A stretch of DNA of 64,000 bases. Origin: Oreohelix idahoensis. Its lineage: Eukaryota > Mollusca > Gastropoda > Stylommatophora > Oreohelicidae. The position numbers and the translations under genes are program-made. Shown here one piece after another: positions 30,403-40,520 of the stretch (position 1 is its first letter; every line of letters begins with the position of its first letter). The stretch is from positions 868,001 through 932,000 of the forward strand of contig JAMPIV010005018.1 in assembly GCA_024509875.1 (NCBI GenBank), given 5' to 3'. The notes below the pieces were generated by a model, which was not told the DNA's origin, ran no database searches, and was given only the letters and a program-made list of their open reading frames with translations.

Positions 30403-31150
30403 GGGCATAAATTAAACTGTGGACAAGCGCGTGTATCCCACTGCCCATCATACTTGTCGAGAAACAGGTGTCTAACGTAAGTGCCAGTATGTGTCTAAGA
30501 AAGTATTACTCACTCAATAGTGGTAGCTTCAACCCGTCATATTTGACTATGGGGATGATGTACCATTGTAGTGATATCCTTCAACTTCTTTTTTGTTGTT
30601 GTCTTACTTGTGTTTCTTTAGACTCTCAGTAAATATGGCTTTAACATTACCATATAATTTCTGTCAAACCAGTTTAATATCTATGAACGATTTCACTTAA
30701 CTCAAATACTAAGCAACATCATGTTGTTTTTAAAGAGAATTATATTTTATATCTACATTTCAACGTCCTTTCTCCAACCGACCTTTGAAGCATGTCGTCA
30801 ATATACATGACACAAGTGATGATTGTGATTGCAAATCCAAAGTTTTTCTGCTTTTTATAATGTTTTATTTATTGATAAAATCAATGTGTTTCTTCAAAAA
30901 GCTAAGTCAGCAGGTCTTTTGTTTCAACCACAGTCTGGTCAAGATTAAATTAATGTGGACTTTGCATGAAATGTGTGAGCTTGTCAAAGAAATATTTTTC
31001 TGAAGAATTTACGTTACTTCCAAACTAATATTCACTTATGATGTAAAAATAATAAATCATGTAAAGAAACAGCTTTTATTGTGTTTACACAATGAACTAA
31101 AAATTAAGATACAAATTGTCCACTCAAACTATTGCATTAAAAAACAGTGG

Positions 31151-31276
31151 ATGGTTAGTTCACATTAATCAGTAATTCGCCATATTGTTTACAAAATTAA
31201 GACGCAATGTATTTTTGGTTTGGTAAAAACCATAAAAGTGGTAACTTAAGCGGGTGTTTTTCTTCACGTGTTTACA
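31151..31276. other. Short spacer
   Basis: AT-rich, no feature recognised. Confidence 0.4.
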
Positions 31277-32925
31277 CGAAGGAAGTAATGGAAAGATGGA
31301 AAGAATATTTCTCAGAACTCCTTGATGGTGAGGAAGGTCAAGCATCAGAAATGATAACCACTAGCACAGAAGAGGAAATAAATGGTGATGAAGATGACAT
31401 AAAGTTGGAAGAACTGAAGGCAGCACTGGAGAAAATCAAGATGGGCAAAGCAGTGGGGCAATTTGGTATAATACCAGAAACTGTTAAGTACATGGGAGCA
31501 TCAGGCGACTTATTACTCTTATCTTAAGGGTCCTACAGGCAGCGTGGTGCAACAAGACCATACTAAAGGACTGGGAGATTGCCATCATAACACCAATTTT
31601 TAACGAGGGTGACAATCGACAATGTGGAAACCATAGAGGCATATCTCTTCTCAGTGCCCCTGGTAAAATCTACTCTAGAATCCTAAAGCAGAGACACCGA
31701 CGCCTAGCTGAGCCATAATTGGATGAGGTCCAGTGCGGATTCCGAGCTAACCGAAGTACTCAGGACCCAATCTTCACACTCAGACAGCTGAGTGAAAAGG
31801 CCCTTGAGTATAAGAGTGAGATCCATCTTTGTTTCATAGACCTGGAAAAGGCATTTGACAGGGTCCCCTGGAGCAAACTTTGGGACTGTTTGGCAAGGAA
31901 GATTATTCAAGCACCTCTGATTCATGCTATACAAAGCTTCTACAAGTCTTGCTGAAATTATGTCAGGACAGCAACCCATAAGTCAGAAGGGGTCATGACC
32001 ACCACTGGTGTAAGACAAGGTGATATCCTATCACCTTATCTTGTCATACTCCTCATGGACGATGTTATCAACGCATGTAAGGAGAGAACAAGAAAGTATT
32101 CAGTGTGGTACTGGAAGATGAGACAGGTCTTATTTCACCGCTGGCATTTGCTGATGATGTTGCCCTGATTGCTAAATCAGAGGCACATCTTCAATCCAAC
32201 CTGCAAGTCTAGAAGGAAGAGCTGGAGAAGAGAGGGATGGTCATAAGCAGCTCTAAAACAAAATCCCTGGTGATATCACGAGAAGAAAGTAGGCAACAGA
32301 TTAAGCTGGGAGAACAGCTCCTGGAGCAGGTCGACCACTTTAAATATCTCGGAGCTATTATAGACCGAAAGGGAGGCATCAAAGAAGAGTTGGCCACTCG
32401 AAAAGCAGCAGCTGTGAGACTTTTTCAGGACATAAATCGAGGATTCCTCAGCAAGAAAGAGGTTGGTAAGAAAACGAAGATGGCTGTATACCGCTCCACC
32501 TATGTCCCAGTCTTGACATATGGATATAAGTCATGGGCAATGACTACAACCCACAAAAGTCAGATCCAAACCTCAGAAATGAGGTATCTGAGGAAGGTGG
32601 TTGAAGTAACAAGAAGAGACATGGTACGCAACCAGACGATACGTCAAGGCCTAAAATGCCACCCCCTGCAGACCCAAGTAGAACAGTCCCAACTAAGATG
32701 GTTTGGCCATGTCTTCAGAATGGGAGAAGATCAGCTACCACGACAAGCATGGGAAACAAAGAGCCAGGGATCCAGACCCCCAGGACGACCCAGAATCCGC
32801 TGAGAGGACAAGATTAGACAATCTTTGAAGGACCGAGGACTAGAATGGAACCAGGCCAGGAGTAAGACAGCCGATTGGATAGTCTAGCGCTCTCTCTTCC
32901 AAACCTCTACACCTCACGGTAGAAT
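31277..32925 (+). pseudogene. RTE copy 3 reverse transcriptase, broken
   Basis: Pieces in order: 31277-31527 (EVMERWKEYFSELLDGE, then the linker; stop after an added short run near 31525), 31719-31955 (CGFRANRSTQDPIF, CFIDLEKAFDRVPWSK; stop), and 32237-32803 (SSSKTKSLVISREE to RPRIR; stop). The FADD region near 32140-32160 is shifted out of frame by a missing base. This copy keeps the 'GAAAGATGG' sequence whose shortened form causes the frameshift in RTE1, so it is useful for deciding the ancestral frame. Confidence 0.87.
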
Positions 32926-32950
32926 GGGAGCCACTAAGTAAGTAAGTAAG
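31277..32950 (+). mobile_element. RTE copy 3, 5'-truncated
   Basis: 1674 bp homologous to RTE1 from just before the RT to the (GTAA)n tail. No matching target duplication is visible (flanks TGTTTACA and CAAAAGAAAC), so the 5' junction may be altered. Confidence 0.92.
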
Positions 32951-35769
32951 CAAAAGAAACAATGGAATAATTTTAAAAAATGTCAATAGATGTCATTAGT
33001 AAAGTCAAAGAGAAGTAGTGCGATAGGTAAAATAGGAACGAAAGAGTAAAATTTAAACGAATCTTGAACGAAAAAAAAAAATAATAATTAAAGTGCATAT
33101 TAATGAACAACCAGGAAATACAAATGTCAAATGGAACGGATGTAAAAAATTAACATCGTCAAATAAACGCATATACAGTCTGGAATAGAAAAAAACAGAG
33201 TTATGTCCCTCGCTTTCTACAGAGGCGGCGAATACCAAATAAAACAAAACAATCTCAATCGTAAATGAAATCGAAATGTAAACAAAGCGCATGCATCAAA
33301 TTTGCAATACAATCTAAGGTAAAATGGTAATTTCCTATCTTTCGTACCTTTTTGCTCCGCAGTGAATATTCAGTTGGAGTTATTTCCCTGCAGTTTCCTG
33401 GATATGTATCGTAGTGTGCAAGTATCGAATATGAAATAATTGTCTTTAAGAAGTTTGATGCTTTAGATTTATAGTTTAATACACTTTTATTTGTCAGTTT
33501 CTACCAAATAAAACTTGTTAAACTGAATTATTGATTTTGTTGTAAAAACCCGATCAATCCCAAAGCTTCTCATCACCAAATAGCATTAACATATATTGTC
33601 AGAAGTACCTATAATTTCTGTTGTTTTCTGTTTCCATTCTTTCTTGCGAGTGCTTACAATTTGTTTAAAAATAAATAGGGCCTACTACATTATTTCTTAA
33701 AAAAATCACAGGCCTTGGTGTCTTTAATTTTGGTTAAGTCTTTCCTCATCGCCAAATACAGCAGTTACTCACCCACCACCAGCGTTTTGTTGCAACTTCA
33801 GTGACAGCATTTAAGAATGTCTGCGTAAAACACATTGTTGCTGTCGTTTTTGACGGTTTCATAAGACGTAAATCTATTTTATACTTTTTGTTGATCTAAG
33901 CTAGAGAACTGTTTATTAACTCCCTGGGACAGGTTGATTTAGGGGTTGTCTTCCCTTGGTTTATTCATTGTGATGACCTGTCTTAAGTTCGGGGTTAGCT
34001 TTACTTAGATCTGTTCTGTCTACGCATGCGCAAGGTTTTAGCGCGAACGGAAAGACTTCCGTCAGGGAGTGATGATCTGGGTTCTAACCAGACTGGTATG
34101 TCCGTTGTACTTCTCTGCTTTATCTGGGGAAAAAGATAATCTTCAGTGTGACTGTGATATTAGTGATTTTTCCCAGAGTTATTCTGTTCGTCAAGAATGA
34201 CGACAGTTATTATTTGTGTATTTCTTGGATTCTGTCAAAGGTAAAAGAAACATTATTACTATGCCTAGTTTGCAGAACATTTTGTGGCAACATGTGAGTA
34301 CAGCTCATAGTCCTTTGAGATGCAGAAGTCCAGTATTTGTGCTCGATGTAGCCAACTAAGACTATTTGTCTAACTGTTATCAAGAAGCCTAGTGAATATA
34401 TATATTATTATGTAACCCGCATGTTGGCGGTATATTTTTGGCACGGATGATTATGCCTGCCTATGAAGAATACACAGTTGTTTACATTGGTATCGAGGCC
34501 CGACATTACGGCCGATATCTTTGAGCAGAAGAAAATGTATCTGGTGTGTTATGCCAGCTGAATTGCAACATTATTATTATGAACTCGCCTTTTGGTACGG
34601 CGGAGTTGTGTAAAGTACCTGACGCGCTAAGTCAGTGGTACATGAGCTGCAGTATGAACGATATGTTAAAGGACAGACCATCGTCGATAACGTCCTAATA
34701 GAGGAGTGGTTCAAGCTTTATAATGCCAAATGTTTTGCCAGTTATTTCCAATATATATGATGTCTTTGAGCCTCGTCCATTTGACTGTAACTGTTGATGT
34801 CACTGTATTCGTAAATAAATAGTTGAAAAGTTCCAGCAGTTGCAACAATTACTGACTACTGCATGTGAGTGAGTGGGTGCATTGTTTACCTAGCAAAGAG
34901 CCTAAACGCATTCGTGTTGTCTACATACCCACCTCACTTATCAACCCACACATACTGCGAGTACCTCACATTCTAGAGATGTCTGATGTTTGAATGTCAA
35001 CATGACACCCTGTTAGCGCCTCAACGCCTGGTGAGCTAATCATGCATAACAATGCTGTTTGGCCCAGGTCGGACTGACTACACAAGCACATAACATACGG
35101 TAACACCGTGCAGGAACATTGAGGTAGATCGTACAGCCTTCAACAGTGTAGGGACGCATCAACACTTCCATACCACAACAATACACAGAAAGGACATTAA
35201 CATTTGTGGTGGTAACACACATGTTTTTGAATCGTTGAAAGCAAACTGACAAACGATGTCAGCGATATAGGTGGAAAGTGAGAATGAAGCCAGTGTTCAA
35301 GGGAAAGTGGTCTGTAGGAGAGTTTAACTAATACAATGTAATTTCTGTGTGGAAACGGAACGTGTAGGCTTATCTTATAATAAATGGTCGAGATATAAGT
35401 GAAAGACACGATATGACATATTCATTGTAACATACTGATGGCAGAATTCATCATCATCATCACAAAGCGCACCCTCAGATTGGCGTTTGACAGCGGTAGG
35501 CAACCCAGGATCTGTGGAGATCTTCTTTGGAAACAATGAACTCTTTTAAGATCTAAAAAAGGGTAGTCTCATTGCAGATACTGCCGCAGTGGAGTAAAGT
35601 GTTGGAGACATCACCATGCTAGGTCCAGCATCTAGAGGTGGGGTGACCAGTTACCTCCTGTCGTATATTTTTGATAGGGGAATTAAGATCAATTTTGGTC
35701 CCGCCTGAATAGGACTAGAACAGATGATAGCTCAGTGGAAGATAAGGTAAAGAAATAGATTGTCACAAG
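32951..35769. other. Unassigned sequence, possible LTR remnant
   Basis: No coding frame of note. A stretch ending ...GTTGTTTACA at about 34486 is followed by TTGGTATCGAGGCCC, which looks like an LTR end next to a primer site, but no gag or pol follows. At 33326-33359 lies a 34-bp sequence repeated in inverse at 59872-59906. (CAT)n at about 35449-35461. Confidence 0.35.
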
Positions 35770-35784
35770 TGAAATCATAATCAA

Positions 35785-36110
35785 TCATAACCTTTCACTC
35801 CCAAAGGAGCATAGGCCTTCAACAAACGCATGCCAAGTCCTCCTGTCACGTGCCATTATCTCAAGTTCTTTCCACGTTCGCCTCATCATTTTCATCTCTG
35901 TTTCCAGCTCTCTTCTCCATGTGCTTATTGGTTTACCTCTGCCTCTCTTAGCCTGGGGGTTCCAGAACAAGGACTACCTTGTAATGCTATCAACAAGTTT
36001 CCTCGGTGTGTGACCTATCCATCGCCATCGTCTTCTTCTCATCTCTTGTTCCACTGGCACTTATGTAGTTCTTGTCATCACTTCCACGTTGGTAACCTTG
36101 TCATACCATT
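35785..36110 (-). pseudogene. LINE4 C-terminal region
   Basis: 35785-35970 reads 'FWNPQAKRGRGKPISTWRRELETEMKMMRRTWKELEIMARDRRTWHAFVEGLCS', the conserved basic C-terminus of CFDP2-like RTE proteins. Between 36110 and 35970 the match continues through stops and frame changes ('RRRWRWIGHT'). The end is followed directly by the tail. Confidence 0.85.
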
Positions 36111-36119
36111 TTGATCCTT

Positions 36120-36755
36120 CTATTCTACACAACACCCATTTATGAAAGTCTGTAGCTTTTTGGTTGTTGTCTTTGTTGTTCTCCATGTCTCAGAGCCATA
36201 CAATAGGACTGGCTTCACATTTGAGTTGAAGATTCTTATTTTCGTGCTGGATCCGATTTCTCTTGATCTCCATATATTTCCCATTGCAATGAAAGCTCCT
36301 CTTGCCTTTTGTTTTCTTATTTTGATATCGCTGTCTGTCCCTCCAACTTTGTCTATATTACTGCCAAGATATGTGTACGATTCTACATCTTGTATTGGTG
36401 TTTCTTCAAGTTCAACCCTGTTTTCATTACCTGCATTTATTCTCATTATTTTTGTCTTTTCCCTGTGTATTTTCAGACCCATTTGCTGTGACCTCTCATC
36501 GAGTGTTTTCAATTTGTTATGCATCTGATTAAAGTTATGGGACAGAAGAGCCAAGTCATTAGCAAAATCCAGATCATCCAACTGCTTAGTCAGAGTCCAC
36601 TGGATTCCATTTCTGTTGTGTGTTGTCGATGATCTCATAACCCAGTTTATTGCTAGTAAGAAAAGAAATGGAGACAAGAGGCATCCCTGTCGCACTCCTG
36701 TTCTTATCCTAAACGGTTCTGTAAGCTGTCCTTCGTGAAGAACTCTGCATGTCAT
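36120..36755 (-). pseudogene. LINE4 reverse transcriptase, second half, catalytic box altered
   Basis: The frame begins MTCRVLHEGQLTEPF and contains GVRQGCLLSPFLFLLAINWVM. The catalytic box reads LDFANDLALLS where relatives have LDFADDLALLS, so the first of the two catalytic Asp residues is Asn. Then come 'MGLKIHREKTKIMRI', YTYLGSNIDKVGG and LLYGSETWRTT. A frameshift near 36757 separates it from the first half. Even without the frameshift the Asp to Asn change would be expected to abolish polymerisation. Confidence 0.88.
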
Positions 36756-36759
36756 GTCT

Positions 36760-37386
36760 TCATGTTTTCTTTATTAAATTAATGATCTTCAGGGGAACTC
36801 CATAATGCCTCATCAATTTCCAAAGTGATTCTCTGTCTACACTGTCAAATGCCTTTTCGTAGTCCACAAATCCGATGTATAGTGGTGAATTCCATTCCAG
36901 ACTTTGTTCAACCATTATTCTCAAAGTGGCTATCTGGTCTGTACATGATCTGTTTTGTCGAAAACCTGCTTGTTCATCTCTCAGTTTCTTGTCTATGGAC
37001 TCTTTTAATCTCTCAAGGATAATCCTGTTTAATACTTTTCCTGGCACTGATAGTAACATTATTCCTCTATAATTTGTGCACTCTTGTAAATTTCCCTTCT
37101 TAGGCAACTTAACCAGATATCCTTCCTTCCATTCTGCTGGTATCTCTTCCTTTTCCCAGACTTTACCAAGTAATTTATATAACATCTCTGTAGCCGTGTC
37201 ACTGTCTGCTTTGATGGCCTCTGCTGGAATGCCATCAGGTCCAGACGCTTTTCCATCTCTTAGAAGCTTTATGGCTCTCTTTATTTTTTCTTTCGTTGGT
37301 CTTTCACCGTTAATTTGTAGCTCTTCTTCTGCTGGCTGGATGTCCGGGGGGTTTTGTGGAGCTGGTCTATTGAGAAGGTCAACAAA
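36760..37386 (-). pseudogene. LINE4 reverse transcriptase, first half
   Basis: Reads 'YFVDLLNRPAPQNPP', KRAIKLLRDGKASGPDGIPAEAI, 'WKEGYLVKLPKKGNLQECTNYRGIMLLSVPGK', EQAGFRQNRSCTDQIATLR and GFVDYEKAFDSVDRESLW with the first catalytic Asp. It is in phase with the linker frame upstream apart from a TAA at about 37390, probably a Glu to stop change (RWT-stop-YF). The open segment with a Met starts at 37185. Confidence 0.87.
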
Positions 37387-37389
37387 ATA

Positions 37390-38433
37390 TTATGTCCACC
37401 TCTTCATTTGCTCTTGTATATTGCTGAGCAGTTTCCCATTCTTGTCTTTTATGAGGCAACTTGTTTGCTTGTATTTCCCTGTTAGCTTCTTTGTGCTGCT
37501 ATACAGTTCTCTCATATTTTCTTTGGCTGCAGCATCTTCTGCCTCTCTTGCCAACTCCTCAATATACTTCCTCTTGTCTCTGTTGATACTTCTTTTTACT
37601 TCTTTGTTTGCTTCTGTGTACACTTCTTGAGCCTTGGCTTTCGAACTTCTGGTTTTGCTTGTGTTTAAATCTGCTTTCTTGTTTTTTCTGTCTTTTATCT
37701 TACTGATGGTTTCTGTTGTTATCCATGCCTTTTGTTGTCTTTCCCTTTTCCCCAGTATTTCTTCACACGTCTCATTCCATACAGTTTTGACCTGCTGCCA
37801 ATAGTCTTCTGTATTCTCTACATCTTCCAGCTGTTGGAGCACTTGGAATTTGTTGGATACTGTGACCGCAAATTTGTCTCTTGTTTCTTGATTTCTTAGA
37901 TGTCCTACATTAAATTGTTGTCTATAATTTTGCATCGTTGCATATCTCTTGAGTTTCATTTTTACTTTGGCTATCAGAAGGTGGTGGTCCGATGCCACAT
38001 CTGCTCCTCTATATACCTTTACATCCTGCAATGATGATCTAAACTTCTTGTTTATGCATATATGATCAATCTGATTTTCTGTTCTATGGTCTGGTGATAT
38101 CCATGTTGCCTTGTGTATTCTCTTATGTGGAAACATGCTTCCTCCTATAGCCAATTGATTTGAAGCACAGAAGTTTGAGAATAGTTCCCCATTTTCATTC
38201 TCTATTCCTAGCCCATGTTTTCCCATGACTTCTTCAAATCCGGTATTGACTGTACCTATCTTTGCATTCATGTCACCCATCAAAATTGTGATGTCTCTTC
38301 TTTTTACTTTTTCCATAATTTCCTGTAGTCTAGTATAAAATGCTTCTTTTACCGACTCTTCTTTGTCATTAGTTTGTGCATAACATTGGATGACATTTAC
38401 ATGGATTTTTGTAAAATTTCGTTCTTTCCACTC
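37390..38433 (-). pseudogene. LINE4 endonuclease remainder and linker
   Basis: From 'KIHVNVIQCYAQTND' the nuclease fold continues: ITILMGDMNAKIGTV, NQIDHICINKKFR and GADVASDHHLLIAKV, i.e. the Asp/Asn and Ser-Asp-His catalytic motifs intact. A long Lys/Glu-rich linker follows ('WNETCEEILGKRERQQKAWIT', 'KYIEELAREAEDAAAKENMRELY'). The first 25 residues of the open frame (up to 38454) do not match the family and probably come from the inserted block. Confidence 0.86.
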
Positions 38434-39934
38434 TGTAAAGTTGCTTTCACACACACACTGTAAAGTATCAGTCTGTCTGCTCTGTAAGGAAGAGTGGTGT
38501 GTTGTTGAGATCAGGCATGCTCCAGTCTACCCAGCTGTAAATGGGTAACTCACCCTAGTCCTGAGTTAGGGAAGGCAAAGGCTCCAGGGGAAGCAGGCCC
38601 TAAACTTGGTCACTTCAGCCGACGCAGGATGGTGTATGTATGAAGTAGAAGTGTAGAGTGTGATTACCGCGAATGGTGTACTGTTCGTGTGCTGACCAAT
38701 ATAACCACTCACACTTGTGTCTACAAGGCACCAATGCAGACTGCTGGAATCTTAGTTTACTCAATTTATTCAGACGTACACACTGGGACATACGAGTACA
38801 TCATGGTTCGTTGACATATCAATTTGTAGGTATACATAGCAGATCTGAAGTCATGACACATTCAGAAATAATGGGCAGTACATCAAAAGTTCAATGTCAT
38901 GATATATTATGGCCGCATCCCCCTATCTGACTAAACGCGTCAGTGAAGGCGGATCGATAAATAACTAAAGTTACTTGACGTCCATAGTTTGTAGTATATC
39001 TTATGAAACCACGAAAGGGGGGTTTCTAGCAAGATTGAGATCTCCCTGTCACTGTCCGATAATAAGATAAATAATCTGTTCTCTTGGCAGTGATCAAAAC
39101 ATATGATGACCGAAATCCAACATGGCTGTCTCCCTGAGTTGTCGTTCACTCATTCATAGGAAGGAGAATATAAGCCAGAGTTAATTTATAATGGTTATAT
39201 AAATGATTTCGTAAATGTTTCCATACAGCTCTACGGTGATCAGGTTAATTTCACGTAGCCATAACCGCTGCAGGAAAATCTGTCATCTTCGTCGATACCA
39301 AACACGACACTAGCATAACGAAGCACCAAAAGTCAAGCTAGGCCTAACCGACGAGAGATCATCAAAAATAGGAGCTGGGTTTACCTGGAGTCCGAATCAT
39401 CTATATACTGACATAAGGAGAGTCTCTAACACAAACTATCGTAGAGCCACCATCTCCTTCAGAAGAAAAACCACGTCGTAAGACATTTTTTCTGACGAAA
39501 GGACCAGCTCTTGAAAAACGTACCCCGCCATTTGTAAGCGGTACATCGGAACTCCTCACGACTTGTCAAGACAACTCATACTTCCGCTAGCAAGAATCTA
39601 GTCCCTCCTACCCATCCAAAATATACAATATAGGACTGATTCTACTTGTACTAATAATATGTAATACATATGAATTCAGGCCATAAACACAATAAGCAAA
39701 TTAATATATTTTCTGGCCCTAAAAAATAAGTACAAACGCAAGCGCAATATCCTTGCGCTGGATCAATATCCAGAACGATTACTCCTATAATCAAAAGTGT
39801 GAATCAAACATGGATTATCTCGCTTTTACCATAAACAGCATTTTCATACACAAATGAATGCATGTCTCTATTTTTCCCATATTAAATAGCCATATCGATT
39901 TTTGTAATATGTGCGTCAAAATATGCACGCAACA
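38434..39934 (-). repeat. LTR-like block (possible solo LTR) inside LINE4
   Basis: About 1.48-1.50 kb of non-coding DNA splitting the LINE4 endonuclease. It starts with TGTAAAG and ends with GCAACA on the plus strand. It shares scattered collinear blocks with the LTR at 61721-63189: a CGCGAATGGT block, CACTCACACT, CAACATGGCTGT, ACTTCCGCT and ATTCAGGCCATA. The two have almost the same length. No matching target duplication was found, so the exact ends and the solo-LTR reading are uncertain. Confidence 0.5.
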
Positions 39935-40447
39935 ATTTTCTTTTTAGATTTTTTTAAAGTGGCGGTTATTACTCTGGGTCCAACAGCTTCTCCATTCAAT
40001 GAGTGCTTTCTGTGCTTCTTTAGATAACATAAGAGCTTCCCCTTCACTGTGGTGTGAACTTTCGCCTTCTTGTCCTGATGACAGTACCAACTCACCTGTG
40101 ATGAGTTTATTCTTGTCTACCCCCTTCCACGTTTTTTCACACATTCCCAGAACCTCGATTTTATATTCTCTCATTTCTGCTGCTACTTGTGCCACTTTCC
40201 CTTGTTCGTTTAATGTCCGAACATTCCAGGTGCCAAATCTGGAAGTTCTCCTAGAAGAAAGAAGGTTAGTCAGCACCACAGACTCCTTTCGGCTTTCTCT
40301 GTGTTGCATCATACGCCTCCCTGCGAGAGGACCTTCCCCTGTCTTGGATGGCTGTGTTTTATTTTCCTTATTTGACTTGTCCATGTTTGTTGAAGTTTTT
40401 TGTGGTTTAAATCTTTTACAGAATGGGGTAACCAGCCCACTGCCCAA
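39935..40447 (-). pseudogene. LINE4 endonuclease N-terminus
   Basis: The minus strand reads RFGTWNVRTLNEQGKVAQVAAEMREYKIEVLGM, with the metal-binding Asn of GTWNVRTLN and Glu in 'GMCEKTWKG', then 'LVLSSGQEGESSHHSEGEALML'. A frame change lies near 39975: the native continuation reads GPRVITATLKKSKKKI, which ends exactly at the inserted block. Upstream of RFGTWN is a Lys/Ser-rich leader from the Met at 40447 that may be translated 5' leader. Confidence 0.85.
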
Positions 40448-40520
40448 CCCTCCTTAGTCACCTTCTACGACATGCATGGAAGGGAACAGTGTTACTATTC
40501 TTTGCTCCCCTTTCGGGCCC

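Larger units (their letters stand above)
29135..31150 (+). repeat. Repeat B: inverted partner of repeat A, carrying a LINE insertion
   Basis: Aligns in reverse to 1812-2972 over both flanks of the insertion at 29570-30402. Both copies contain the CACGTG-bearing segment and the GACTATGGGGATGATG segment. Apart from the inserted LINE it has no recognised coding frame. Repeat class unknown. Confidence 0.85.
35770..40520 (-). mobile_element. RTE/CFDP2-like LINE4, minus strand, split by an LTR-like block
   Basis: The minus-strand order is: 5' untranslated start (about 40520-40447) with a TGTCGTAGAAGGTGACTAAG stretch as in related elements; endonuclease N-terminus (40447-39944); an interrupting block (about 38434-39934); endonuclease remainder and linker (38454-37390); RT (37380-36120); C-terminus (36110-35785); and a tail rich in GATT near 35770. 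A full-length but inactivated copy. Confidence 0.87.

Noticed and set aside
38434..38458. Residues CESNFTEWKERN as part of the LINE4 endonuclease.
   Set aside because: They do not match the family; homology starts at KIHVNVIQCYA, so they probably come from the inserted block or its edge.
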